DNA of 5,093 bases from Arcobacter sp. UBA7394. Its GTDB lineage: Bacteria > Campylobacterota > Campylobacteria > Campylobacterales > Arcobacteraceae. This document shows, in pieces, positions 1 to 5,093 of this stretch. The DNA is taken from the NCBI GenBank assembly GCA_002470185.1, contig DKNG01000181.1, positions 6,452 to 11,544 of the forward strand, given 5' to 3'. Position 1 is the first letter of the stretch; the number at the start of each line of letters is the position of its first letter. The notes under the pieces are model-generated. The model was not told the DNA's origin, made no database searches, and saw only the letters and a list, made by a program, of their open reading frames with translations. The translations under genes were made by a program, and so were the position numbers.

Positions 1-657
1 AAAAGAGCAATAGCTTATAGTAAAAAGTTTCATTATCTAGAGCCAATCAACTTATATGAAGGCACTGTTGATATTTATAATAATATGCCATCACGTGATA
101 TTAAACTTCTTTCAACAACAGCAACTCTAGTAGTAAATAAAGATTTTTCAGATGAATTAATTAGAATATTCTTGAAAAAAGTAAAAGAAGTTCATAAAAG
201 AAAATCTCTATTTGAAGCTGAAAATCAATTTCCTAATATTAATAACATTGAAATAGATATGAATGAAGAAGCCTTTAGATATTTCACTTATGGAGATACA
301 TTTTTAGAGAAGATTTTTCCTTATTGGATAGCTTCAAATCTTGATAGATTAAAAATACTTTTAATTCCACTTTTAACACTAATGATTCCCTTATTTAAGG
401 GAGTATTTCCACTTTATAGATGGAGTATTAGATCAAAAATATATAGATGGTATGATGAAGTTCAAGACTTAGATTTATCATTAGAAGGGTTATCAAAAGA
501 AGAACTTGTAGAAAAACTAAAAGAGCTTGAAAAACTAAAACAAGAGATAAAAGAAGAGACAAAAGTACCATTATCTTACATGGGTGAATACTACGATCTT
601 ATTATGCATTTAGAGCTAATTATTTCAAAGGTAAATATCAAAATATCTAGTAATTAA
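1..657 (+). CDS. TAXI-family TRAP transporter solute-binding protein, C-terminal part (5' end outside window)
   Basis: The frame is open from the first base, so the gene starts left of the window; the ATG at 85 is an internal methionine. The visible 218 residues match the C-terminal part of TAXI-family binding proteins, which capture small organic acids in the periplasm for a TRAP (Na+-driven) importer. Typical wording includes LYEGTVDIYNNMPSRDIKLL (residues 18-37), then a TTATLVVNKDF stretch, a VHKRKSLFEAENQFPN stretch (64-79) and YGDTFLEKIFPYWIASNLDR (97-116). A hydrophobic helix follows (about 117-139, rich in L/I/P), then a basic segment (RWSIRSKIYRWY, 140-151) and a Glu/Lys/Leu-rich coiled-coil-like stretch (about 162-188). 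This suggests a binding domain anchored by a C-terminal membrane helix with a cytoplasmic tail, as in a known subgroup of the family. No TRAP membrane subunit is visible. The family call is firm; the substrate is unknown. Confidence 0.85.
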   Translation, partial: KRAIAYSKKFHYLEPINLYEGTVDIYNNMPSRDIKLLSTTATLVVNKDFSDELIRIFLKKVKEVHKRKSLFEAENQFPNINNIEIDMNEEAFRYFTYGDTFLEKIFPYWIASNLDRLKILLIPLLTLMIPLFKGVFPLYRWSIRSKIYRWYDEVQDLDLSLEGLSKEELVEKLKELEKLKQEIKEETKVPLSYMGEYYDLIMHLELIISKVNIKISSN

Positions 658-674
658 CTTTTAGTTACTTTAGA

Positions 675-680
675 TATAAT
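675..680 (+). promoter_or_regulatory. Candidate -10 box of the trpS promoter
   Basis: A perfect TATAAT preceded by TTTAGA lies in the 43-base gap between the TAXI gene and trpS. Transcription would begin near 687, leaving a leader of only 14-20 bases with the ribosome binding site in it. No good TTGACA lies about 17 bases upstream, but vegetative promoters in Campylobacterota often lack a conserved -35 and rely on the extended -10 region. I see no convincing terminator after the TAXI gene, so some read-through into trpS is possible. Confidence 0.55.
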
Positions 681-693
681 ATCAAAAAAATAT

Positions 694-698
694 AAGGA
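694..698 (+). promoter_or_regulatory. Ribosome binding site of trpS (bears on start choice)
   Basis: AAGGA lies only 2 bases before the ATG at 701 but 8 bases before an in-frame TTG at 707. The usual gap is about 5-9 bases, so the site fits the TTG better than the ATG. Confidence 0.6.
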
Positions 699-700
699 AT

Positions 701-1672
701 ATGACTTTGAGAATTTTATCAGGTATTCAACCTTCTGGAACATTACACATAGGAAATTACTTCGGTGCAATTAAAAGAATTATTGAATCACAAAACCAGG
801 GAGAACTATTTGCTTTTATTGCATCTTATCATGCATTAACATCAGTAAAAGACAAAGAAGTTCTAGAGCAAAATACCTTTGAAGCAACAGTAAACTTTTT
901 AGCATTAGGAATGGATCCAGAGAAAGCAACTTTCTGGGTACAACATCATGTAAAAGAGGTTTTAGAGCTATATTGGTTACTTTCAAACCATACATCTATG
1001 GGATTATTAGAAAGAGCTCACTCTTACAAAGATAAAACTGCAAGAGGAATTCAAGCAAACCATGGTTTATTCTCATATCCTGTATTAATGGCTGCAGATA
1101 TTTTATTATTTGACTCAGAAGTAGTTCCAGTAGGAAAAGATCAAATACAACACGTTGAAATAGCAAGAGATATTGCAACTTCAATTAACCATACTTATAA
1201 ACAAGATTTATTTGTATTACCTCAATCAAAAGTTGATGAAGTACTAGCAACAGTTCCAGGAACAGATGGAGCTAAAATGTCTAAATCATATGGAAATACG
1301 ATTGATATGTTTAATACAAAAAAGAAAATCAAAAAACAAGTAATGGGAATCGTAACAGATTCAAGAGAACTTGATGAAGTAAAAGAATGGGAAAATTGTA
1401 ATATTTATAAATTATCAGAATTATTTATGAATGATGAAGAATTAAAAGAATTACAAACTAGATATGCAACACCAGGGGAAGGTTATGGACATTTTAAATT
1501 AACTTTATTAGATAAAATGACTGAGTACTTTGCACCATATCAAGAAAAAAGAGAACATCTTTTAGCTAACCCAAAAGAAGTACATGAAATATTAGCATTC
1601 GGAGCTGAAAAAGCATCTAAAATAGCAAATGAGAAAATGAGAGTATTAAGAGACGTAGTAGGACTAATATAA
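701..1672 (+). CDS. trpS: Tryptophanyl-tRNA synthetase
   Basis: A cytoplasmic class I aminoacyl-tRNA synthetase that activates tryptophan with ATP and charges tRNA-Trp. The protein is 323 residues, the normal bacterial length. It begins with the characteristic ILSGIQPSG (5-13) followed by the HIGH-type signature HIGN (16-19). MAADILL (130-136) holds the Asp expected to contact the tryptophan indole, GKDQIQH (145-151) is the conserved active-site segment, and KMSKS (192-196) is intact. The C-terminal helical region ends in the usual EKASKIANEKMRVLRDVVGL wording. The start is uncertain: the ATG at 701 gives MTLRILSG, while the TTG at 707 gives MRILSG, which matches the usual family N-terminus and sits better with the AAGGA at 694-698. 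The gene probably has its own promoter (TATAAT at 675) and ends in a hairpin that includes its stop codon. No sign of transfer or decay. Confidence 0.97.
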   Translation: MTLRILSGIQPSGTLHIGNYFGAIKRIIESQNQGELFAFIASYHALTSVKDKEVLEQNTFEATVNFLALGMDPEKATFWVQHHVKEVLELYWLLSNHTSMGLLERAHSYKDKTARGIQANHGLFSYPVLMAADILLFDSEVVPVGKDQIQHVEIARDIATSINHTYKQDLFVLPQSKVDEVLATVPGTDGAKMSKSYGNTIDMFNTKKKIKKQVMGIVTDSRELDEVKEWENCNIYKLSELFMNDEELKELQTRYATPGEGYGHFKLTLLDKMTEYFAPYQEKREHLLANPKEVHEILAFGAEKASKIANEKMRVLRDVVGLI

Positions 1673-1695
1673 AAGAGATTTTCTCTTTTATATTA
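1665..1695. terminator. Bidirectional terminator-like hairpin between trpS and the FmdE gene
   Basis: A perfect inverted repeat: 14-bp arms 1665-1678 and 1682-1695 around a 3-base loop (TTT). The core is AAAAGAGA/TCTCTTTT. The left arm contains the trpS stop codon (1670-1672), and the right arm ends 4 bases before the stop codon of the converging gene (1700-1702). The arm's T-run and the following AT-rich bases supply the U-rich 3' side on the + strand. Because the repeat is symmetric, the minus strand reads the same way. The stem is AT-rich, so termination may be less than complete. Confidence 0.7.
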
Positions 1696-1699
1696 TAAT

Positions 1700-2296
1700 T
1701 TATCTTATAGTTATAACTTCGTTAATATTTAAGGATATTTTTTCAACTCTATCTTGCCAAAGCTTACCAAATTCAACTCTTTCTTCACTGCTTGCATTTC
1801 CTTGAACACATTTTTGCATCAATGCTTGCATAGATGGATGAAATTGTATTGAGCTTGGATTATATGTTACATCTACACTTTGTTTTGAATCTTTTCTTGT
1901 AAATCTAGCACTAGCTCCATTTAGTTCTTGTTCAAACTTTAAAAGATAGTTTCTATCAAAGTTCCCACCTATACCTTTAAAACCATTATTTGTACAAGCT
2001 CCTGTAATATTAGTAATTACATTTGCAATAACTCCAGCAACACCCTCACTTTGCCTTTCACTAAACTCCACAAGGATTTCTCCACGTTTAGCTATATCAT
2101 CTGGATATAAAGCTTTTAGAGCCTTTAATGTCATTAAATAAGCCCCTAAAACTGTAGGACATGAGTGACCTGCCGTTTTAACAACATCTAAATATGAAAA
2201 TTCAATTATTCCATCTTCAAATGCACCTAAAAATAATGATAAATCATCTTGTAATTTTATTGTTTCTATGTTCTTGAAAAATTCTGGGTAAGTCAT
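1700..2296 (-). CDS. FmdE-domain protein of unknown function
   Basis: A 198-residue soluble protein whose core resembles the FmdE domain, named after subunit E of molybdenum formylmethanofuran dehydrogenase. That domain also occurs alone in many bacteria that do not make methane. Visible hallmarks are GHSCPTVLGA (43-52, with His44 and Cys46 as likely metal ligands), the helix following it, SEGVAGVIANVITNITGAC (83-101, with a second Cys at 101) and GFKGIGGNFDRNYLL (105-119). No signal peptide or membrane helix is evident. The start is set at the ATG at 2296, which has AAGGT 6 bases upstream. An in-frame TTG 21 bases further out lies inside an inverted repeat and has no binding site. It is the last gene of the minus-strand cluster, 38 bases after the methyltransferase gene. 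Without methanofuran genes nearby I assign no enzyme activity; a metal-binding or metal-cofactor role is a guess. Confidence 0.8.
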   Translation of the reverse strand: MTYPEFFKNIETIKLQDDLSLFLGAFEDGIIEFSYLDVVKTAGHSCPTVLGAYLMTLKALKALYPDDIAKRGEILVEFSERQSEGVAGVIANVITNITGACTNNGFKGIGGNFDRNYLLKFEQELNGASARFTRKDSKQSVDVTYNPSSIQFHPSMQALMQKCVQGNASSEERVEFGKLWQDRVEKISLNINEVITIR

Positions 2297-2302
2297 TTTT
2301 AT

Positions 2303-2307
2303 ACCTT
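2303..2307 (-). promoter_or_regulatory. Ribosome binding site that sets the FmdE gene start
   Basis: On the minus strand AAGGT lies 6 bases before the ATG at 2296. It lies downstream of the alternative TTG at 2317, so it can only serve the ATG. Confidence 0.65.
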
Positions 2308-2311
2308 GTTT

Positions 2312-2335
2312 ACACAAAGTATAAAAACTTTGTGT
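2312..2335. repeat. Inverted repeat between the methyltransferase and FmdE genes
   Basis: Perfect 8-bp arms, ACACAAAG (2312-2319) and CTTTGTGT (2328-2335), surround an 8-base loop. It begins at the methyltransferase stop codon and ends before the FmdE gene's binding site. No T-run follows it on the minus strand, so it is not a classic terminator. A minus-strand TATACT (2323-2318), preceded by a T-run, overlaps the loop and one arm and would be a usable -10 box for the FmdE gene. It could be an operator, an mRNA hairpin or a weak attenuator; the sequence alone does not decide. Confidence 0.45.
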
Positions 2336-3033
2336 TAGTTTGTTTTTTTACAAATAAAGATATATTTATCTGCATCATCTTCTGAATGTAGATTAAATTC
2401 TCTTATTTCTTGGATTTTAAATCCATTAGTTTCTAATAGTTTTGAAAGATACTCTTTTGAATGATACTCTTGAATAATAGAGTCACTCTCACGTGAGTAC
2501 AAATTGCTTTTTTGTTTATTAAATAGCGTAATATCTGTTTGTAATTTATTGTCTTCAAAAAGTGCATCAATTGCAATAAATTTATCTTTTAAATCTATTG
2601 TGATACATCCTTGAGCAATATTATCAAAACCAAAATGCGAGTTTACATCAAATATGAAATATCCGCCTTGATTTAAAACAAGATTAGTTTCTTTGATAAA
2701 AGTTTCTAAATAGTTTTTATCCATATAATTAAGTACATCAAAAATAGCTGTAGCACAATTATATTTCTCTTCTACTTCGTTTAATGGTATTGCTTTAGCA
2801 TCTAATCCTTTTGCTTTACAAACCTTAATTTGCTCAACACTTAAATCAGTACCAAAAGCTTTTTTACCATTGATTTTAAGATTCTCTAAAAAATATCCTT
2901 GACCACATCCAATATCAATGATGTTATCAAGTTCATTTACCATCACAAACTCCATAAACTGTTTGTGTAATAAATAAACTTCATCTTCAAAGTCTAAGAA
3001 TGGTTCAACTTTTGAATATAAATCTAATCCCAT
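2335..3033 (-). CDS. Class I SAM-dependent methyltransferase, substrate unknown
   Basis: A 232-residue cytoplasmic protein with a Rossmann-type methyltransferase fold. Motif I is IIDIGCGQGYF (38-48), the glycine-rich SAM-binding loop. The acidic residue at the end of strand 2 is Asp63 in GTDLS (61-65), expected to bind the SAM ribose. ATAIFDVLNYM (94-104) is the post-strand-4 segment, and LNQGGYFIFDVNS (120-132) matches strand 5 of methyltransferases of the PF13649/PF08241 type. The C-terminal half (about 135-232) resembles that of small stand-alone methyltransferases and would shape the substrate site. Its ATG shares one base with the hisG stop codon (TAATG) and there is no strong binding site before it, so it probably depends on hisG translation. 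Nothing identifies the substrate; co-transcription with hisG does not by itself imply a histidine-related role. Confidence 0.85.
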   Translation of the reverse strand: MGLDLYSKVEPFLDFEDEVYLLHKQFMEFVMVNELDNIIDIGCGQGYFLENLKINGKKAFGTDLSVEQIKVCKAKGLDAKAIPLNEVEEKYNCATAIFDVLNYMDKNYLETFIKETNLVLNQGGYFIFDVNSHFGFDNIAQGCITIDLKDKFIAIDALFEDNKLQTDITLFNKQKSNLYSRESDSIIQEYHSKEYLSKLLETNGFKIQEIREFNLHSEDDADKYIFICKKTN

Positions 3034-3641
3034 TATAAAGTAGCTTCTATCTTTTCTTTTAAATCTAAGATTACATCTTTTTTAGCATAAAATGCATTTT
3101 TATTTGCAATTAAATGAGCAGAACTTTCCATAATTGTAGGACCCACTTCTAAACCATTTTGTTTCATTGTTTCACCTGTTTCAACAATATCAACAATACA
3201 ATCAGAAAGATTAACTAAAGGTGCTAATTCAATAGAACCATAAAGTTTAATAATATCAACAGCCATTGCTTTTTCTTCGAAATATCTTTTAGCGATTTTT
3301 TCATGTTTAGTTGCAACTGTAATTTTACTTTTTGTTAAGTCTAGTTCTTCACCAGCTCTTAATCCAAAAGCAACTTTACAACGTCCAAGTTCTAAGTCTA
3401 GTAGTTTGATTAAGTCGTACTCTTTTTCTTCAAGTACATCAAGTCCTACTACACCTAAATCAGCCGCTCCATGCATAACATAAGTTGGTACATCTTGGTT
3501 TCTAACATTTAAAAATCTAAATCCTGATTTTTCTAATATTAATTTTCTATCTTCAAATACAAACTCTTCTCCAAAAGCTTTCTCAAACTTAGCAAGAGTT
3601 TCTTTAGCAATTCTTCCCTTAGGCAACGCAATTGTTAGCAT
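3033..3641 (-). CDS. hisG: ATP phosphoribosyltransferase, short form (histidine biosynthesis, step 1)
   Basis: Catalyses ATP + PRPP to N1-(5-phosphoribosyl)-ATP, the committed step of histidine synthesis, in the cytoplasm. The protein is 202 residues. It has ALPKGR near the N-terminus (5-10), GAADLGVVGLDVL (58-70), KLYGSIELAPLVNLSD (132-147) and the PRPP-binding signature DCIVDIVETGETM (147-159). It ends about where the catalytic domains end, so it lacks the roughly 80-residue C-terminal regulatory domain of the long form. Short-form HisG normally works in a hetero-octamer with HisZ, the regulatory subunit related to histidyl-tRNA synthetase; no hisZ is in this window. The start is the ATG at 3641, with AAGGA 6 bases upstream; a TTG one codon earlier is less likely. 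The first 23 bases overlap the end of coaX. Confidence 0.96.
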   Translation of the reverse strand: MLTIALPKGRIAKETLAKFEKAFGEEFVFEDRKLILEKSGFRFLNVRNQDVPTYVMHGAADLGVVGLDVLEEKEYDLIKLLDLELGRCKVAFGLRAGEELDLTKSKITVATKHEKIAKRYFEEKAMAVDIIKLYGSIELAPLVNLSDCIVDIVETGETMKQNGLEVGPTIMESSAHLIANKNAFYAKKDVILDLKEKIEATL

Positions 3642-4245
3642 CAATAATCCTTTTCATGTTCTCAAATATCAAATCTTTTTTATATACACTATTTTCAAAG
3701 TACCCACTTAATAGCTTTCCATCTCCACCTGTAAATATAATATTCTTATTTTTAGCAACTTCTTTGATTGGTAAAATGATAGATTTTAGCATTGCATATT
3801 GTATGGCATCTTTTGTTTGAAGCGGTATTTTATCTAAATTTACATTTTTTTCAAAATCAAATTTTAGTTTTTTGGAAATTTTTGGGTAAGTTTTAGAAAA
3901 TGCTCTAAACCCTGGCAAAATAAATCCACCTTTATGTTTAGAATTTTTCATAATATCTACAGTAATAGCACTTCCAGCATCTACTATTACGGCATTTTCT
4001 TGAAATACACAAGCAACAGCTCTATCTATTCCATGACCTACATATTCAGTTTCAAACTCTAAATATTTTTTTATATTTTTTGCACTAGGGTTTGTTTTTA
4101 ATAGTTTTTTTGTAGCTTTTTTATTAACAGATACATAAACAATTTCTTCTTCAAATCTTGGTATTTCGTCTTTGATAGAATATTTTTTATGTTTTTTTCC
4201 AATTAAAAAATGAAATGTTGTATTTCCAATATCACATAAAATCAA
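3619..4245 (-). CDS. coaX: Type III pantothenate kinase
   Basis: Phosphorylates pantothenate with ATP, the first step of coenzyme A synthesis from vitamin B5. The type III enzymes belong to the ASKHA (actin-like) ATPase superfamily, are insensitive to CoA feedback and need a monovalent cation. Visible motifs are the phosphate-binding CDIGNT (4-9), VGHGIDRAVA (69-78, pantothenate-site GxDR), VDAGSAITVD (88-97, with Asp89 probably catalytic), GGFILPG (106-112), the TKDAIQYA stretch (144-151) and TGGDG (172-176). At 208 residues it is shorter than the usual 250 or so but close to other epsilon-proteobacterial CoaX proteins. The start codon is TTG at 4245: a stop codon sits directly before it in frame, no other start precedes the DIGNT motif, and AGGA lies 8 bases upstream. 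Both the AGGA and the TTG lie in a hairpin, which may modulate translation. The 3' end overlaps hisG by 23 bases. Confidence 0.93.
   Translation of the reverse strand: MILCDIGNTTFHFLIGKKHKKYSIKDEIPRFEEEIVYVSVNKKATKKLLKTNPSAKNIKKYLEFETEYVGHGIDRAVACVFQENAVIVDAGSAITVDIMKNSKHKGGFILPGFRAFSKTYPKISKKLKFDFEKNVNLDKIPLQTKDAIQYAMLKSIILPIKEVAKNKNIIFTGGDGKLLSGYFENSVYKKDLIFENMKRIIDANNCVA
3648..3652 (-). promoter_or_regulatory. Ribosome binding site of hisG inside coaX
   Basis: On the minus strand AAGGA lies 6 bases before the ATG at 3641 and only 3 bases before the TTG at 3644. This favours the ATG. The site is inside the coaX coding region, so ribosomes finishing coaX pass over it and hisG translation may be coupled to coaX. 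Confidence 0.65.
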
Positions 4246-4283
4246 TTAGCTAATCCTAAAGTTTTTTAGGATTATAACTAATT
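4244..4283 (-). promoter_or_regulatory. Hairpin covering the coaX ribosome binding site and start
   Basis: On the minus-strand RNA, a perfect 10-bp stem (4274-4265 with 4260-4251, core TAATCCTAAA/TTTAGGATTA) closes a 4-base loop. Beyond a small internal loop (4277-4275 against 4250) a second 6-bp stem continues (4283-4278 with 4249-4244). The 3' arm contains the coaX AGGA (4257-4254) and reaches into the TTG start (4245-4243). It starts 6 bases after the TraB gene stop. There is no clean T-run after it: ATTTTA follows, already inside coaX. It may act as a weak terminator of the TraB message, as a translational block on coaX, or both. Confidence 0.5.
4271..4276 (-). promoter_or_regulatory. Candidate -10 box of an internal promoter for coaX-hisG
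   Basis: The minus strand reads a perfect TATAAT (4276 to 4271) between the TraB gene and coaX. Transcription would start near 4264, in the loop of the hairpin at 4244-4283, giving a leader of about 20 bases with an unpaired AGGA. No TTGACA-like -35 is seen, which is common in this group. In very AT-rich DNA a chance TATAAT is possible, so confidence is moderate. Confidence 0.4.
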
Positions 4284-4289
4284 AACTCT

Positions 4290-5093
4290 TTAATGAGTGA
4301 CTTTTACTCTTTGTATTTCATATCCTAAAGCTTTTAGTTTTTTCAAAATGCTATCTTCTCCAGCTAAATGAGCAAAACCCACAAGCACATACTCAATATC
4401 TCTTGAATCAAACATTTTTTCTATTTTTCCTATCCACTTATTATTTCTTTTAGTAATCATAAGATTGTAAGCTCTTGGGAAAAGTGTTTTAAACTCATTC
4501 ATATATTCTTCTAAAACTTGAGTATTACCATTCTTCCATGCTTTATGTACCAAAGGAATTTGAACTGAAGATTTATCTATTTCAGATAAAGTATATTTTA
4601 TAAAACTCTCTTCATTTCCTATACCCAAATTTGAAATAAACTCTATTTGATCTTTTAGTGTTTCTAAATAAATCCTATCTTTATTTCTTTTTTTCGCTTG
4701 ATGTTCTATAAAAGCATCAACTCCTGATACATTAAAGCCAGCTTCTGAATAAAGTCTTATACTAATAGTGCTTAGAATAAAACCTGGTTTCATATTTAGT
4801 ATAGATAAGGGCATATTTTTAGATTTTAAATATTTAGATAAAGCAGAATAAGTCTCTTTACTTAAAAAGTCTTTTATATTTTTTCCATTTTCATAAACAC
4901 TTTTCTCTCGAATATATCTTTGGAACTCTGGACTCTCACCTTCTGATAAATCAGCTTCAAATACAATATCATCAGAGTTTACAAAAGCTTGAGAAAATTC
5001 ATATTTCAATGGATAATCAGCCCTTGATAAAATATGCATTGTTCCAGCTATATAAATATGGTTTGAGTTTTTGCTAACTTTCCACACAGGAGC
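4290..5093 (-). CDS. TraB/GumN-family protein (putative metalloprotease-like), N-terminus outside window
   Basis: The frame is still open at the right edge: before the GTG at 5087 come codons for Ala-Pro, so the start, and probably a signal peptide, lies outside. The visible 267 residues carry the hallmarks of the TraB/GumN family (PF01963), related to the Tiki/PrgY proteins proposed to be metal-dependent proteases. Numbering from the first visible codon, these are VWKVSKNSNHIYIAGTMH (3-20, first GxxH motif), the acidic VFEADL (44-49, Glu46), SGVDAFIEHQAKKR (123-136), YLETLKDQIEFI (142-153), KRNNKWIGKI (215-224) and GFAHLAGEDSI (239-249, second GxxH motif). The two GxxH motifs and the Glu are the expected metal or catalytic residues, and all are present. 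The bacterial substrate is unknown. Export to the periplasm or attachment as a lipoprotein is likely for the family but cannot be seen here. It precedes coaX by 44 bases and may share its transcript. Confidence 0.85.
   Translation of the reverse strand, partial: APVWKVSKNSNHIYIAGTMHILSRADYPLKYEFSQAFVNSDDIVFEADLSEGESPEFQRYIREKSVYENGKNIKDFLSKETYSALSKYLKSKNMPLSILNMKPGFILSTISIRLYSEAGFNVSGVDAFIEHQAKKRNKDRIYLETLKDQIEFISNLGIGNEESFIKYTLSEIDKSSVQIPLVHKAWKNGNTQVLEEYMNEFKTLFPRAYNLMITKRNNKWIGKIEKMFDSRDIEYVLVGFAHLAGEDSILKKLKALGYEIQRVKVTH

Noticed and set aside
85..657. A separate 190-residue gene starting at ATG 85
   Set aside because: The frame is open back to base 1 and the upstream residues continue the TAXI family pattern, so this ATG is internal.
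658..700. Terminator between the TAXI gene and trpS
   Set aside because: Only an imperfect pairing (around TCTAGTAA with TTACTTTAGA) can be drawn, with a bulge and no following T-run.
996..1184. 62-codon open frame on the minus strand inside trpS
   Set aside because: It lies wholly antisense to the conserved catalytic core of trpS, has no ribosome binding site of note and encodes no recognisable motif.
2315..2317. TTG start giving a 205-residue FmdE-domain protein
   Set aside because: It sits inside the inverted repeat without a binding site, while the ATG at 2296 has AAGGT at a good distance.
2343..2349. Run of seven T near the methyltransferase 3' end as a phase-variable tract
   Set aside because: Seven A/T is common in such AT-rich DNA, and slippage would alter only the last two or three residues; phase variation in this group usually uses longer G/C or A/T tracts.
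3642..3644. TTG start one codon before the hisG ATG
   Set aside because: AAGGA is only 3 bases from the TTG but 6 from the ATG, and the family begins with a single Met before the ALPKGR motif.
3632..3820. 62-codon open frame on the plus strand inside coaX
   Set aside because: Antisense to the conserved 3' part of coaX; its hydrophobic wording is what AT-rich antisense frames commonly give.
5085..5087. GTG at 5087 as the start of the TraB-family gene
   Set aside because: The frame stays open to the window edge, and the Val belongs to the conserved segment before the first GxxH motif; the real start is outside.
1..5093. CRISPR array, mobile element, tRNA or rRNA, toxin-antitoxin or phage genes
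   Set aside because: No regularly spaced repeats, transposase or integrase motifs or RNA-gene signatures were seen on either strand; nearly all bases are covered by housekeeping-type genes.

Overview
The window is a stretch of ordinary bacterial chromosome. It is very AT-rich, with A/T-ending codons, short intergenic gaps and AAGGA-type ribosome binding sites. The gene content is trpS, a short type III pantothenate kinase, a short-form HisG, an FmdE-domain protein and a TAXI-type TRAP binding protein with a C-terminal membrane anchor. Together with the protein wording and the poorly conserved -35 regions, this points to Campylobacterota (epsilon-proteobacteria), most likely an Arcobacter-like genus. 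The assignment rests on sequence familiarity, not a search.

Layout: the left part is on the + strand. It begins inside a TAXI-family TRAP transporter solute-binding protein (only the C-terminal 218 residues are visible). A 43-base gap with a good -10 box follows, then a complete trpS (tryptophanyl-tRNA synthetase). trpS ends against a 14-bp perfect inverted repeat that separates it from the converging minus-strand genes and probably terminates transcription from both sides.

The rest is a compact minus-strand cluster, read from right to left: a TraB/GumN-family protein (its N-terminus lies beyond the right edge), coaX (type III pantothenate kinase), hisG (short-form ATP phosphoribosyltransferase), a class I SAM-dependent methyltransferase, and an FmdE-domain protein. 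coaX and hisG overlap by 23 bases. The hisG stop and the methyltransferase start share one base (TAATG), so these three are very probably co-transcribed and partly translationally coupled. The two looser junctions, TraB to coaX and methyltransferase to the FmdE gene, each carry an inverted repeat with a -10-like hexamer in it, so they may be internal promoter or control points.

The genes do not form one pathway: they mix CoA biosynthesis, the first step of histidine biosynthesis, tRNA charging and three proteins of uncertain role. I see no mobile element, CRISPR array, tRNA, rRNA or defence or toxin system, and no evidence of a new multi-gene system. The most interesting local signal is the hairpin in front of coaX. 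It contains the ribosome binding site and start codon of coaX in its 3' arm and a candidate promoter in its 5' arm, so read-through and internally initiated transcripts would fold differently. Several starts were revised from the longest open frame: ATG at 3641 for hisG, ATG at 2296 for the FmdE gene, TTG at 4245 for coaX, and an open ATG/TTG question for trpS.
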